Shown piece by piece: positions 32,797 to 44,519 of a stretch of 44,519 nucleotides of DNA; position 1 is the stretch's first letter, and the number at the start of each line of letters is the position of its first letter. Source of the stretch: Beroe ovata. Lineage: Eukaryota; Ctenophora; Nuda; Beroida; Beroidae. The stretch covers positions 99,167-143,685 of the forward strand of contig CAMPET010000188.1 in the NCBI GenBank assembly GCA_946803715.1. Direction: 5' to 3'. The position numbers were made by a program, and so were the translations under genes. The notes under the pieces were generated by a model. That model worked only from the letters and a program-made list of their open reading frames with translations. It did not search any database and was not told the origin of the DNA.

Positions 32797-35700
32797 ATGG
32801 TAAACCCTGAGTTGTACAATGTAATACAAAGGAACATCAACAATGGACAGTTTAGTGATGCTGTGGACAGTATCAATATCGTCCTTTCCAACTCGGGTGA
32901 GTTGTAGAGGTTACTCTCCGTACCGAAATAGCGACCTCGAACATAATGTGACGAGTGCATGTCACTATGTGACGGCGAGTAACTCCGCCATGACTTTCAA
33001 ACGTGCTCACTAACCTTAACCCAAACCGAAACCCGAGCTGTCACCTCAATTCTCAACTGTAACCCTGTCCTCGATCCTATCCCCAACTCTGACTCTTACT
33101 TCAGCTGGAAGTCTGCCAGATACCCTGGTATCCCAACTATTTCCCAGTCTCATGAACTCTGATGAGTTGTATGTGGAGAAGTGTTGTAAAGCACTGGAGA
33201 GGTTACTCGAGGGTACACCAGTGGATGTTGTCATTGGACAGGTGAGGGGTGTGGCGGTGGCGTGGGGTGGAGGGGTTTAGAGGCTGAGGGGTGTGACGGG
33301 GGAGATGTGGGGTGGAGGGGTTTAGAGGCTGAGAGGTTAGGGGTTGTGGTATGAGGACTGGGGGATGAAGTATGAGGTCAGTGAAGTGAGGGTGCTGGGT
33401 TGGGAGAAGGAGGGTGACCGGAGGGTAGAGAGACTAAGAGAGTGTGATACTGGTCTTAAATGTTTACTCAATTAACCAGTTGGAGATTCAAAATGCTAAT
33501 CTTGCCCCGGATTGTTCATTTGATGGTTCCCTAACACGGTCCTCCTCAGATGGAAGTCCAGCTGAAGCAAGGGTTTGAACATCACTCCCCTGTGGTTAAG
33601 TGTCTGTGTCTCAGACAGCTACAACGAGCAGTCCGGGATAGGAGGTGGGATAAAAACATCAGATATTTCATAACAATACCCTATCTGGAAATTTCTTCCT
33701 CAATAAGTCGAAATGAGGAAGTTTGATAACTTTATCATCAAGCGTCTATAGTGATTTTCACGAAGTACCTATCACACAGTAATTGTCACATTTTGACACT
33801 CACATCTCCCCCTCCCCCGTTTAGGAATCTGAAATTGGTGGGTGAGGTGGGAATCATGAAGCACGCCATACTCCTCCTAGCTGACGAGGATTCGGGCGTG
33901 GTCAAGGAGTGTAACAAGACTCTGGTATCTCTAGCTGGTTACGACGAGGGTGTCATTATCCTGTTCAGGTGTCAATTGCCTGATTCCACCAAATTTGTTT
34001 CTTAGAATAAGCAGTACCACTCTCTATTGACACCACCACCAATCACCATGTACCAATTATTTGACACCACTGACTGTTAGACACTGACACCTAGTGATCA
34101 AGGAGTGAAACTACTGAAGGAGGTAATGGAGCGATCGGACACCATCCGATACCGTGTATTCGATGTGATCATTGACTCCAGTCTGGTGTCAGGACAAGCG
34201 CTAGAGTGTGCACAGACTACGGGGTTTATCACCAAGATTCTTGAGGTGAGGACTGCTAGGGAATTAGGGGAGGTGAGGACTGCTAGTGAAGAACGGGGGT
34301 GAGGACTACTGGGAATAACGGGGGTGTGGGTGATGGTTTGGGTGAGACCTTCGGGTGATTAGAGGAGAACAGCGGGGGCCTCGATGGTGTCAGAGTGTGG
34401 GGTTCATAATTGTAACTTGGTCTTCTTCGATAGAGGGTTGAGGATATGCTTCGCTATACAATTACCACTCAATTACCACTCAATTATCTCCTCCGCAGGA
34501 TCTGGAATCGACTGACGTGCTCCTCCAGCTGACAGCCCTGGAGAATGTGTCCCGTCTGTCGGACAGTCCCACTGCGTACACCGCGCTCCGTAATCTGGGC
34601 ATATTCAAGGGGATAGGGGCGTGGTTGGGAGTCAGTCACAGAGGTGGAAATGCTTCCTTTACCGGTGAGTTTATGTGACGCCTTGAAAGCTGATCATAAT
34701 ACATCATCTATCGTGAAATGTGGTACTGGTGATTGGTGAAGTTATGACGCTCTTCAAATGTTAATTTAATAAAATACTGATACAAGTTCTTGTTGATTCG
34801 AACTTGTAACTATGTCGTATCTACCGCTTAATATTCCAATGCACCGAGCGAGTTATGTTCTTGTTTCAAGTACAGAGTTCCCCTTCAGGCTTTAGATGTA
34901 GATATCTGATAATGTTACATTTGAAATGAAAATTATGCATAGAGCAGCTGCATATTTCGTTTTTATTGGAATTCATTTCCGTAGCTAATCTCAGTACAAC
35001 AGAATTCCTGTTGCATAAAACTTTTATTAAGGGGAAATTGAAATAAACAGTAATTAAATCAAACGCACCTTTCAGCAGATTGCCAAGCATCGTTTAATAG
35101 TTAGCCGTCAAAATAGCTACAAATAAATGGGAAAATAATTGAGTTATGAGAAACAACATTCGAATTGTAATTAAATGAAATAGCTAGGTATCAATGGAAC
35201 AGAATTCTTAAATATTTGCGGTCATTTTCAGTATTGGACCATGTTTTCATTAAAAAGCTAAACTTTTCCCAGTTCCCAGTGTGATCAAGCTGTTTGCAAA
35301 GCTGACACAGAAACACAACGTAGATATCACACAGTTGTGTGAAGAATGTACTGAGTTTATACCTGCTGTATGCACTCTTCTTGACACCAACGAGCTCAGC
35401 GTCAAATGTGAGTATGCTGACACCATGATATGTGGGATTGTTGACACCACTTTCTGTATATTGACACCAATGACGGGCTGTTGACACCACTTATTTACGG
35501 TGATACCGTACCTTATTTCATAAATCAGGACTACTAGGATATAAATTCCGTTTTCGACCACTTTCCCGATGGGATAGCTCAGAAACTCCTTCAATTTCGT
35601 GATCTATGGCCAAAATTAGGCCAGAAAAACCTCTCCATATGTGTGTCTTCTTGATAGCAAATTTCCACTCTGCCTGTGTTGATGTTGATGATGATACCTT

Positions 35701-38340
35701 TGATTTTCGAACAACTAAACACCGTTTCCGAGGTATTTTAGGACGCTGAATCGATTCCCGATCGAATTTCAGCCCTATCTCGCTTGCCTGAGGAGCTGTT
35801 CGTCGCGTGACTTCGAACCAAACATTTGAGATGAAATGCGAATTTTCTCCATTTTCCGGATGAGCTAGCTCAGAAATTCCTCTAGATTCGAATTCTACGT
35901 CAAAAAATAGGCTAGAAACACCTATTTCTATTATGAAGCCCGATAATTAGTTTTTTGGTGTCGGTGTGTCCCATTGATTTTTGCGTTTTTGCAGTGTTTG
36001 CTTCCCAAGGGTTTGAAATGGTGATTCGGGCGTGGTTTCACGGCGAGTTTGAACTCGGCATGTTCGTAAAAACGGTTTACAATTGTAGTGTGAAAGTAGG
36101 AGAGATGATTTGATGGAAAATGATTGTCGTCAGTACCATTGAAGTCCCAATTAGAGGTCCCCGAAAACAGAGTATAAAAGTGTGGACATCATCGACTACA
36201 TTTTTACCGATACTCTGATCTAAAATTGAAGGAAAATTATTTTGAGTGATTTTGATACAAATATCATCTATTCCTAGGTATTTTTGGACGCTGAATCGAT
36301 TGCAATCGGTATTTAAGCTCTTAATTGCTTCCCTGATGCGTTATGAGATACTCCATTTAGTAAATCAGGACTACTAGGATGTAACTGAAACAAATTCCGT
36401 TTTCGACCACTTTCCCGATGGGATAGCTCAGAAACTCCTTCAATATCGTGATCTATGGCCAAAATTAGGCCAGAAACACCTCTCCATATGTGTATCTTCT
36501 TGATAGCAAATTTTCGACTCTGCCTGTGTTGAAATTGAGGATGATACTTCTCGATATGGGAGTTACAGAGTGATTCCACTCGCTTTCTCCTTTGATTTTC
36601 GAACAAGTAACCATCGTTTCCGAGGTATTTTTGGACGCTGAATCGATTGCAATCGGATTGCATCGAATGAAGAATAAAACAAAAAGTTATTTGAACTGAA
36701 TTATTTCATTATAGACCAGTCACCATGGTCAGTCATGTTTTAATAAAGTTTTGTTCGCGATTTTCCTCAAACCACGTACCTACTATCGTGGCATTCATCC
36801 AAAACTCCTAGAGTGAGCCTTCCAACTGAGCAACTGCCACACACACACGCACACACACACGCAAACACACACATAATATATTACGTAATGAAAATCATAT
36901 AAAAATATCAATGTTGAGTAACAAAATCTGGCGAGTTGCCAGCACTTGTAAGTTTTCTATTTTGTTAAAATCACTCGCAAGTAACCCAGGATGGAAAACA
37001 TGAGTCATATCACACAACCGGTGTAAGGCTTTGTTACTTATCGTAACACTCTGCTCATCCGGTTGTTAATATAGGGATTACGTAATGTATGGCTGAAGCT
37101 ATATTATGTACCGTGGAATCGGCAACTCTAGTAGTTACTCTAGAAGTAACTAGGAATTGAATAATAAGGTAGATGGTGGATAGTCGAATAATTCTAGTTG
37201 TACTGCAAAACAAATCTCGCCCTATCGGGGTCGGACGAATCTGTGAATCACACAACACACACACAGAGCAATCAATAATTATTGAACCCTTACTACCTAT
37301 CTGAATAACACGACAGAGCAATATAAGTTGAAATTAAAGTTAAAATTATCGCACTCCCCCCCCTTACAGTGGCGTGTGTGGACGTGTTGACTCTTCTCAA
37401 CGGACGGGTGGACGGAAAGTGCGTCTTCCTCAACTCCCCGTCATCCAACTCAGCTGTCCAGGAGCTCAGTTACCAGGCAACTAGGGGGACGGAGGACGTG
37501 AAGGACAGAGCTCTTGTTGCCCTTGCTCATATCTTTAGGTGAACCACACGTGTTTTGATTGGCATATCAAATTCTCAAGTTCTTACAAGATTAACTCCGA
37601 TATTTCCGATATTTCCGATATTTCCTCTATCTTCACTTCCCCGCCCCTGTATCTACCTTCACTTTCTTTTCGCTTTCTTATCGCCCGGATCTATCCGTCA
37701 CCCCTCCTTTTCAAAGTGCTCCCCTGGACTTATTCTCCCCCACCACCACCACCCCACGCTCACATCCCGCACAGCACTCCCGAAGTATACATCCCGGAGT
37801 TTGCTGCCCGCACGGAGGAATGGTACAGAAGGTGCTGTGCGGGACTTGTCAAGGATACACTCCACTATCTCTCGCATCCAGCCCCGGGCCGACAGTGTGC
37901 CGCTGCTTCACTCCTCACCAACATCGTGGTGCACAGGTAGAAACCCGCACACAACTTTTACAGCAAACCTTGTACACAACTTGTACACAACTTGTACAGC
38001 CAACCTTTCCTTTTTTATGTCACATCTCTAGAGTCTAGAGTAGAACTAGCATAACTTTTTAGTTCATTACTGTGCATAAACGATAAATCAGGACCAAAAT
38101 GAATATCGTTCACGTTGGTCCTGATAGTTCATGCGATTCATGCTTAACTCCCTGCTCCTTCATCATAAACACAGGTGTTGCTCCTTCACAAAACACACGT
38201 GCAGGTACGGAATGGAGGGAATCACCTCAGTACCAGGGTGGTCTGAGCGGATGTTAGATAGAAGATACTCAGTGGACAGGGACTCACAGTCACTCAGATA
38301 TGCTCTCATTATGGCTATAAAGAGATCTCCGGTTATAGAG
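32797..38340 (+). CDS. PSMD5: PSMD5 (S5b), 26S proteasome base assembly chaperone; last exon missing
   Basis: PSMD5 is an ARM/HEAT-repeat chaperone that holds Rpt ATPase subunits during assembly of the proteasome regulatory particle. Ten exons: 32797-32896, 33105-33241, 33550-33644, 33825-33968, 34095-34245, 34499-34664, 35273-35407, 37370-37538, 37775-37936 and 38205-38340. All junctions are in phase, giving 465 codons. Family landmarks are LMNSDELYVEKCCKALERL, VECNKTLVSLAGYDEG-type ARM repeats, SDTIRYRVFDVIIDSSLVSG and ENVSRLSDSPTAYTALRNLG. The conserved C-terminal stretch of about 40 residues is absent: exon 10 ends at a donor, and a single-N join at 38418 follows. Intron 7 contains satellite DNA. 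A second copy of exons 3-6 is found at 40868-42117. Confidence 0.92.
33242..33440. repeat. G-rich tandem repeat in PSMD5 intron 2
   Basis: Repeats of ggtggaggggtttagaggctg and related G-rich words on the sense strand. Similar g-t-g-a-g-g-g repeats flank the join at 38418. Confidence 0.6.
35505..36665. repeat. Satellite-like repeat inside PSMD5 intron 7
   Basis: Copies of the core ggacgctgaatcgatt start near 35740, 36287 and 36632, giving one spacing of about 547 bp and one of about 345 bp. Two related monomer types alternate: a long one with GGGCGTGGTTTCACGGCGAG and a short one with GGACTACTAGGAT and TCGTGATCTATGGCCAAAAT. This is the same family as at 1-1170 and 42119-43907. Confidence 0.85.
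36835..36872. repeat. (AC)n microsatellite in PSMD5 intron 7
   Basis: Interrupted CA repeat with occasional CG. Confidence 0.85.
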
Positions 38341-38576
38341 GTGAGTGAGGAGAAGTTGTTGCAGCGCTCCTTATCAAAATATCACCGATTTGCTCAATGT
38401 TATTTCACCATTACTTTNGTGAGGGCTGAGAGGTGAGGGGTGAGGGCTGAGAGGTGAGGGGTGAGGGGTGAGGTAAGGGGTTAGAGATTGAGACTAGAGG
38501 GGTTAGGAAATAGATCAATGTTTCAGTGGGTGATGACTGAGGTGTCAAGAAAGAGGCGGATAGTTTATAGAGAGGA

Positions 38577-38643
38577 CGAGAAAATTAGATAACAAATTAG
38601 ATAACAAATTAGATAACAAATTAGATAACAAATTAGATAACAA
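38577..38643. repeat. 12-bp tandem repeat between PSMD5 and TRPM ends
   Basis: Five units of aaattagataac. They lie between the last visible PSMD5 exon and the last visible TRPM exon, close to the join at 38418, so the missing ends of both converging genes belong here. Confidence 0.9.
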
Positions 38644-38675
38644 ACTTCGATTGAATGAACGGAATGAACACTCAC

Positions 38676-41600
38676 TCATTTTCTGCAGATCCTTCTCGTA
38701 GTTTATCTTCTTGATGTACCGGCGGTATAGGAACTTGGAAACATGGTAGAAGAAGTAGAGGAGAGACACGGGGTTGGGGAGGGGTGGTCTTTCTCGATAT
38801 TCTAGTATCATCTCCGCCCTCTGAGTCTTGTAGATTATTCCTGAGAAGTTTTGTGTGAACCTGGCGTTTATAGTTTAATGACAGTTGAACGTCAGCAATT
38901 CTTAATAAATTTCAAAATAATTCTGACGCCCCCGATGCGCAAACTTTTAAAGATTCCAAACTGATCGATCAAATAGGGGTTTGAAAAATACCTGATTGCT
39001 GTTCTACATTCTCATATGTGTTGGAGAATATGGCAATTAGTAGGTTGATGAGCATGACATTGACAAACAGGAGGTAAAGACAGAGGAGGAAAAATGCCAC
39101 GTAATAGTTGATTCTTCCAACCTGGGAATTTGGGGAAAGGGGTAAAGAAAGAGGGGTTCTATGAGGTAATGGCGTGTTAGACAAGGGGTTATCAACAGTA
39201 ATCTGTAACTTGATCACGATGACTCGAAGAATCACGTATAGAAATAACCTTTGTATGATCAAGAAGGGTTTTCTGGCTACATTCCGAGTTGACATCTAGG
39301 CTTACATCTCGGGAGAAGTTAGTGTTTTCCCACGCTAGACAGTGACCTGCAGACAAGGAGGATTTAGGATTTTTGAAATAAAGGGTTTGCACAGTTTGAG
39401 TTCAAAAGAATGGCTGTCAACGAACCGATTTCTCACGAACACTCTCATTTACCCTTACCTTTCACAAGATGATCATCAAAGTCACTGATCCCAATCTCAC
39501 CAAACACATTGAGATATGATCTGCCGACTAAACTGATGACTGTATCTGCCGTGTTGCTCTCACGAAAGGGGTAGAGGAGGGATTGGGATGCTACTCCATA
39601 TGTGAAGGTAAAAACCTGGGGGAGAGATATATACTAGTTTTCGAGATCAATTAGTTCAGAGACACCTGCTCAGAAACTGTACTCTGGCTTTTGAGCCAAA
39701 TTCCTTTTAAATGTCGCAGAATTTCGAGAATGTCGGAAATCTTACTGCAAGAAGGAAGAGGAAGAAGAAAAGATCGATAGACAACTTCTTCAGCATGAAG
39801 ACTTTGGGACCGATCTTGTCGTTTATTTCAAACAACTGAACAAATCTGAAGCTCCAGAAAGAGAAGCATATGGCTGAGAGGAGTCGATAGCAGTGATACG
39901 TCCTGAGAAAATGAGAGAAGTTAAAGATGGAGAATTACTCATGACGAATATATCTTATGCAATGAAAAAGAGATCAGTTAATGTTCAACCAAAAAGCCCC
40001 ATCAATAAAATATTGTATGACCAATGAGGGATCTCGGACCACATACCCGAAATGGTTGAGATTCATGACATCACCCTGGTCACACGTCTGGTTATCCATA
40101 GTGTGAGTGCACGCGTAGGGGGTGTTAGCCTTCAAGCCGAATGCCGTGAGAAACATGGCCACTGCCATGAAATCCAGCAGGTTGTACGTATCCATGAAGT
40201 GGTTCGTCACCTTCTTCCACTTACTCTTCGTCCTTCCGCTACGGATCTGGGATAGGATCGATAAGGTCATTTTCTAGATTTGGGGTTTCTCGTGCGCTGT
40301 TGATTCTGATATGTGTTTCGGGTTTGGATATGCACTATTCGAAGTCATTGCTTTTCTTATTCAGCCTAGTTAACAATTAATATACGATGATTTCAGCAGA
40401 GAATATTTCTGAAGAATTTTTCCCACCTGGTTAATTTCAACGGGAACTGTTGACAGCACGAATACCAGGTTATATAAGTCCTGCCATTCTAACCGGGAAC
40501 CCTTCTTCGTAATGATCAAGCTGTCGTTACTGATAAGCAAGCCATATCTGGGGAAGGAGACATGCGTAGATTCATTACGGAAAGTTGTATTTGGAACCGG
40601 TCCAAGATTCGCCATGATCGGGTTATCAGAGTAGAAAAGAGTAGAAAAGAGTAAAATCTCAAGTTTTTCTCTCAAAACACTCTCGCGATTTTCCGTCAAG
40701 CTCTCGGGTACTCACGCGAAAAGGAAGATGAATACGAGATAAGTGAGGGAGTTGAGGTAGAATTTGATAACAGGGGATGTGTAGAAGTAGTAGAGTTTCT
40801 CCTTCAGACTCGGTGTTCGGACGGAATCTCCGTCGTCTTTCTCGTTGTTCGATTGTAAGTTCGGCGNGAGTGTGATACTGGTCTTAAATGTTTACTCAAT
40901 TTACCAGTTAAAGATTCAAAATGCTAATCTTGCCCCGGATGTTTCATTTGATGGTTCCATAACACAGTCCTCCTCAGATGGAAGTCCAGCTGAAGCAAGG
41001 GTTTGAGCATCACTCTCCTGTGGTAAAGTGTCTGTGTCTCAGACAGCTACAACGGGCAGTCAGGGATAGGAGGTGGGATAAAACATAAGATATTTCATAA
41101 CAATACCCTATCTGGAAATTTCTTCCTCAATAAGTTGAAATGAGGAAGTTTGATAACTTTATCATCAAGCGTCTATAGTGATCTTCACGAAGTATCACAC
41201 AGTAATTGTCATAATTTGACGCTCACATCTCCCCNCCCCGTTTAGGAATCTGAAATTGGTGGGTGAGGTGGGAATTATGAAGCACGCCATACTCCTCCTA
41301 GCTGACGAGGATTCGGGTGTGGTCAAGGAGTGTAACAAGACGCTGGTATCTCTAGCTGGTTATGACGAGGGTGTCATTATCCTGTTCAGGTGGGGTGTCA
41401 TAGAGGGCGTCAATTGTCTGATTCCACCAAATTTGTTTCTTAGAATAAGCAGTACCACTCTCTATTGACACCACCACCAATGATTTGACACCACTGACTG
41501 TAAGACACTGACACCTAGTGATCAAGGAGTAAAACTACTGAAGGAGGTGATGGAGCGATCGGACACCATCCGATACCGTGTATTCGATGTGATCATTGAC

Positions 41601-44248
41601 TCCAGCCTGGTGTCGGGACAAGCACTGGAGTGTGCACAGACCACAGGGTTTATCACCAAGATTCTTGAGGTGAGGACTGCTAGGGAAGAACGGGGGTTGA
41701 GGACTGCTAGGGAAGAACGGGGGTGAGCACTACAGGGAAGAACGGGGGGTGTGGGTGATGGTTTGGGTGAGACCTTCGGGTGAATAGAGGAGAACAGTGG
41801 AAGCCTCGATGGTGTCAGAGTGTGGGGTTCATAATTGTAACTTGGTCTTCTTCGATAGAGGTTGAGGATATGCTTCGCTATACAATTACCACTCAATTAC
41901 CACTCAATTACCACTCAATTATCTCCTCCGCAGGATCTGGAATCGACTGACGTGCTCCTCCAGCTGACTGCCCTGGAGAATGTGTCCCGTCTGTCGGACA
42001 GTCCCACTGCGTACACCGCGCTCCGTAATCTGGGCATATTCAAGGGGATAGGGGCGTGGTTGGGAGTCAGTCATAGAGGTGGAAATGCTTCCTTTACCGG
42101 TGAGTTTATGTGACGCCNCAATTTCCCGATGAACTAGCTCAGAAATTCCTCCAGATTCGAATTCCACGTCAAAAAATAGGCCAGAAACACCTATTTCTAG
42201 TATGAGTCCCGTTGATTAGTTTTTTGGTGTCGGTGTGTCCCATTGATTTTCGCGATTTTGCAGTGTTTGCTTCCCAGGGATTTAAAATCGTGATTTGGGC
42301 GTGGTTTCACGGCGAGTTTGAACTCGGCATGATCGTAAAAATGGTTTACTTTTGTAGTCTGAAAGTAGGAGAGATGATTTGATGGAAAATAATTGTCGTC
42401 AGTGCCATTGAAGTCCCCACTAGAGGCCTCCGAAAACAAAGTATAAAAGTGTGGACATCATCGACTACATTTTTACCGATACTCTGATCTGATATTTGAG
42501 GAAAATTTTTTTGAATGATTTTCATACAAATATCATCTATTCCTAGGTATTTTTGGACGCTGAATCGATTGCAATCGGTATTTAAGCTCTAAATTGCTTC
42601 CCTGATGCGTTATCAGGTACTCCATTCCTGAATCCGGACTACTAGGATACAAATGAAACAAATTCCGTTTTCGACCACTTTCCCGATGGGATAGCTTAGA
42701 AACTCCTTCAATTTCGTGATCTATGGCCAAAATTAGGCTGGGTACACCTATCCTGGGTACACCTATATTATATGTATACACCTATATTATATGGGTACAC
42801 CTATATTATATGTGTTTTCTCGATAGCAAATTTTCGACTCTGCCTGTGTTGAAGTTGAGGATGATACTTCTAGAGATGGGGATTACAAAGTGATTCCACT
42901 CGCTTTCTCCTTTTATTTTTGGGAAGGTAACCATCGTTTCCGAGGTGTTATTGGACGCTGAATCGATTCCCGATCGAATTTCGGCCCTCTCTCGCTTGCC
43001 TGAGGAGCTGTTTGTCGCGTGACTTCGAACCAAACATTTGAGAAGAAATGAGAATTTTCTCCAATTTCCGGATGAGTTAGCTCAGAAATTCCTCCAGATT
43101 CGAATTCTACGTCAAAAAATAGGCCAGAAACACCTATTTCTATTATGAGGCCCGTTAATAAGTTTTTTGGTGTCGGTGTGTCCCATTGATATTCGCGTTT
43201 TTGCAGTGTTTGCTTCCCAGGGGTTTGAAATCGTGATTTGGGCGTGGTTTCACGGCGAGTTTGAACTCGGCATGTTCGTAAAAACGGTTTACATTTGTAG
43301 TGTGAAAGTAGGAGAGATGATTTGATAGAAAATGATTGTCGTCAGTGCCATTGAAGTCCTAATTAGAGGCCCCCGAAAACAGAGTATAAAAGTGTGGACA
43401 TCATCGACTACATTTTTACCGATACTCTGATCTGAAATTTAAGGAAAATCATTTTGAGTGATTTTGATACAAATATCATCTATTCCTAAGTATTTTTGGA
43501 CGCTGAATCGATTACAATCAGTATTTAAGCTCCAAATTGCTTCCCTGATGCGTTATGAGATACTCCCTTCCATAAATCAGGACTACTAGGATGTAACTGA
43601 AACAAATTCCGTTTTCGACCACTTTCCCGATGAGATAGCTCATAAAATCCTTCAATATCGTGACCTATGGCCAAAATTAGGCCAGAAACACCTGTCCATA
43701 TATGTGTCTACTTGGTAGCAAATTTTACACTCTGTCTGTTTGAAGTTGAGGATGATACTTCTAGAGATGGAAGTTACAGAGTGATTCCACTCGCTTTCTC
43801 CTTCGATTTTTGGGAAGGTAACCATCTTTTTCTAGGTATTTTTGGACGCTGAATCGAGTGCAATCGGAATTCCAGCTCTAGATTGCTCCCTAGATACCTA
43901 TGATATGNTACAGATATTGGAGTCAGTAGCAGAATACTTTCCAATCACTCAATTAATGGTCCCGGAGAGAGGATCGAGAAAATATTTCAATTCGCTACAT
44001 CGAAAGAAAGAAAAGACAACTCTACATAGAATAGAAGGACTCATCTATTCAGAATTTGGATGGCTATTTACCCTGAACTTATAGTCCTGTTTCTCGAATA
44101 TCAGCTCCTTCGCCACCTTCTCATGACCCCACGTGATGGCGAGCTTGAGCTGGCGCATTCGGGCGGCACTCTCGCCAATACTCTTCATCAGGGAGGAGAG
44201 AATGGCGAAATCGAGCGGCTCCGGTCCATCTATCTTATACACTGTGAT
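38676..44248 (-). CDS. TRPM (melastatin-type) cation channel, partial, nine exons
   Basis: TRPM proteins are tetrameric cation channels of the plasma membrane. Minus-strand exons: 44248-44072, then (after joins) 40866-40716, 40547-40427, 40246-40047, 39902-39746, 39615-39459, 39346-39306, 39121-38992 and 38840-38676; phases agree from 40866 down. The first encodes the end of the melastatin homology region (RQLKLAITWGHEKVAKELIF). Next come S1 (FYTSPVIKFYLNSLTYLVFI), S2-S4, then the S4-S5 linker INDKIGPKVFMLKK and S5 LSIDLFFFLFLLA. The pore has YLNVFGEIG, where TRPM1/3/6/7 also have a GE pair and TRPM2/8 have FGQ. S6 is LLFVNVMLINLLIAIF, and the TRP-helix segment MILEYRERPPLPNP follows. Both termini are missing, so I cannot tell whether a Nudix, kinase or simple coiled-coil tail follows. 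The 44072-40866 gap is interrupted by foreign contigs, so its exons are unseen. Confidence 0.9.
40868..42117 (+). pseudogene. PSMD5: Second copy of PSMD5 exons 3-6, probably a misplaced allelic contig
   Basis: This matches 33440-34682 along its length. The four exons (40978-41072, 41246-41389, 41519-41669, 41934-42099) have exactly the same lengths, 95, 144, 151 and 166 bp, as the originals. The differences I saw in the exons look synonymous, and splice sites are intact. Introns differ by small indels. The block is bounded by single Ns at 40867 and 42118, with another at 41235, and sits between two TRPM exons on the opposite strand. There are no disabling mutations, so it is an assembly haplotig rather than a decayed pseudogene. 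A real recent segmental duplication is the alternative. Confidence 0.85.
42119..43907. repeat. Satellite-like repeat cluster with alternating monomers
   Basis: Core ggacgctgaatcgatt (or close variants) starts near 42553, 42953, 43497 and 43844. The spacings are about 400, 544 and 347 bp, alternating short and long. The 400-bp unit carries an extra local tandem of a gggtacacctatattatat-type word at 42745-42812. The cluster is bounded by single Ns at 42118 and 43908. It may belong with the PSMD5 haplotig, because the primary PSMD5 intron 7 has the same repeats. Confidence 0.85.
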
Positions 44249-44519
44249 CTGAGGAGACATAGTGAGACTATAAAGTATAATGTGGCGTTGTTTGAAAAGA
44301 AATGTGGTCGCTTTTTACTTTTAAACAATACTGCCCCATATTATAGTGTTGTCTTATACACTGTTATCCGAGTGAAATATACTTATCCATGAACCAGAAC
44401 CTAGATAGAAATGAATTCAGTTTTTCAACTTTTTCCCGATGAGATAGCTCAAAAACTCCTCCAAATTCGTGATCTACGGTCAAAACTAGGCAGGAAAAAC
44501 CTCTCCTTATGTTTCTTCG
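44249..44519. repeat. TRPM intron with satellite start at the right edge
   Basis: 44249-44392 is AT-rich presumed intron upstream of the TRPM exon. From about 44393 the short satellite monomer resumes, with tttcccgatgagatagctca and tcgtgatctacggtcaaaac, and runs off the window. Confidence 0.6.

Noticed and set aside
33440-34682. PSMD5 as two functional paralogues
   Set aside because: The second copy contains only exons 3-6, is bounded by single-N joins, and differs only slightly. An allelic contig explains it better.
38525-38591. Possible last PSMD5 exon reading WVMTEVSRKRRIVYREDEKIR then stop
   Set aside because: It follows an AG and is in phase, but it has no resemblance to the conserved PSMD5 C-terminus and runs into the 12-bp tandem repeat.

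Overview
This window is eukaryotic, and the gene set is that of an animal. It carries spliced GT-AG genes for a TIR receptor with fibronectin type III (FN3) domains, a TRPM-type channel, an NPC2/ML protein, SMG9, PSMD5, eIF3f and an EHBP1-like protein. Exons are short and several introns are only about 80-150 bp. Intergenic spaces on the right side are a few hundred bases. The DNA is AT-rich between genes and holds many microsatellites, a satellite-like repeat and small inverted-repeat elements. A compact early-branching animal such as a sponge would fit, but the species cannot be fixed from sequence alone. The window is a draft scaffold. It has two long N gaps (11096-11157 and 23458-23951) and nine single-N joins, at 2252, 8108, 11934, 18725, 38418, 40867, 41235, 42118 and 43908. 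Several joins are flanked by the same sequence twice, as expected from unmerged heterozygous contig ends.

Layout. 1-1170 is a satellite-like repeat. 1171-4878 has no gene I can support. 4879-5919 (minus) is the N-terminal NT-C2 part of an EHBP1-like gene. 5936-10109 holds the same 2-kb block twice, joined at an N; it contains a minisatellite, CG-rich elements and one MITE with hAT-like target-site duplication. 10051-10709 (minus) holds the last two exons of an unrecognised gene. 10710-14188 has repeats, a gap and one ambiguous exon-like block. 14189-26433 (minus) is one large gene of about 21 exons: signal peptide, a ten-cysteine region, about five FN3 domains, a transmembrane segment and a TIR domain. 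A 230-codon ORF sits in one of its introns. From 26847 to about 38340 five plus-strand genes follow: NPC2-like, a C2H2-like protein, eIF3f, SMG9 and PSMD5. From 38676 to 44248 exons of a TRPM channel lie on the minus strand. They are interrupted by a second copy of PSMD5 exons 3-6 and by satellite DNA, both bounded by single Ns.

How the genes relate. Most are housekeeping genes in a compact block: translation initiation (eIF3f), nonsense-mediated decay (SMG9) and 26S proteasome base assembly (PSMD5). The most interesting locus is the FN3-TM-TIR receptor. It starts head-to-head, 413 bp from a secreted ML-domain (NPC2/MD-2 superfamily) lipid-binding gene. The receptor architecture, a cysteine-rich plus FN3 ectodomain on a cytoplasmic TIR, differs from LRR-type Toll receptors and Ig-type IL-1 receptors. 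It is the best candidate here for an undescribed system.
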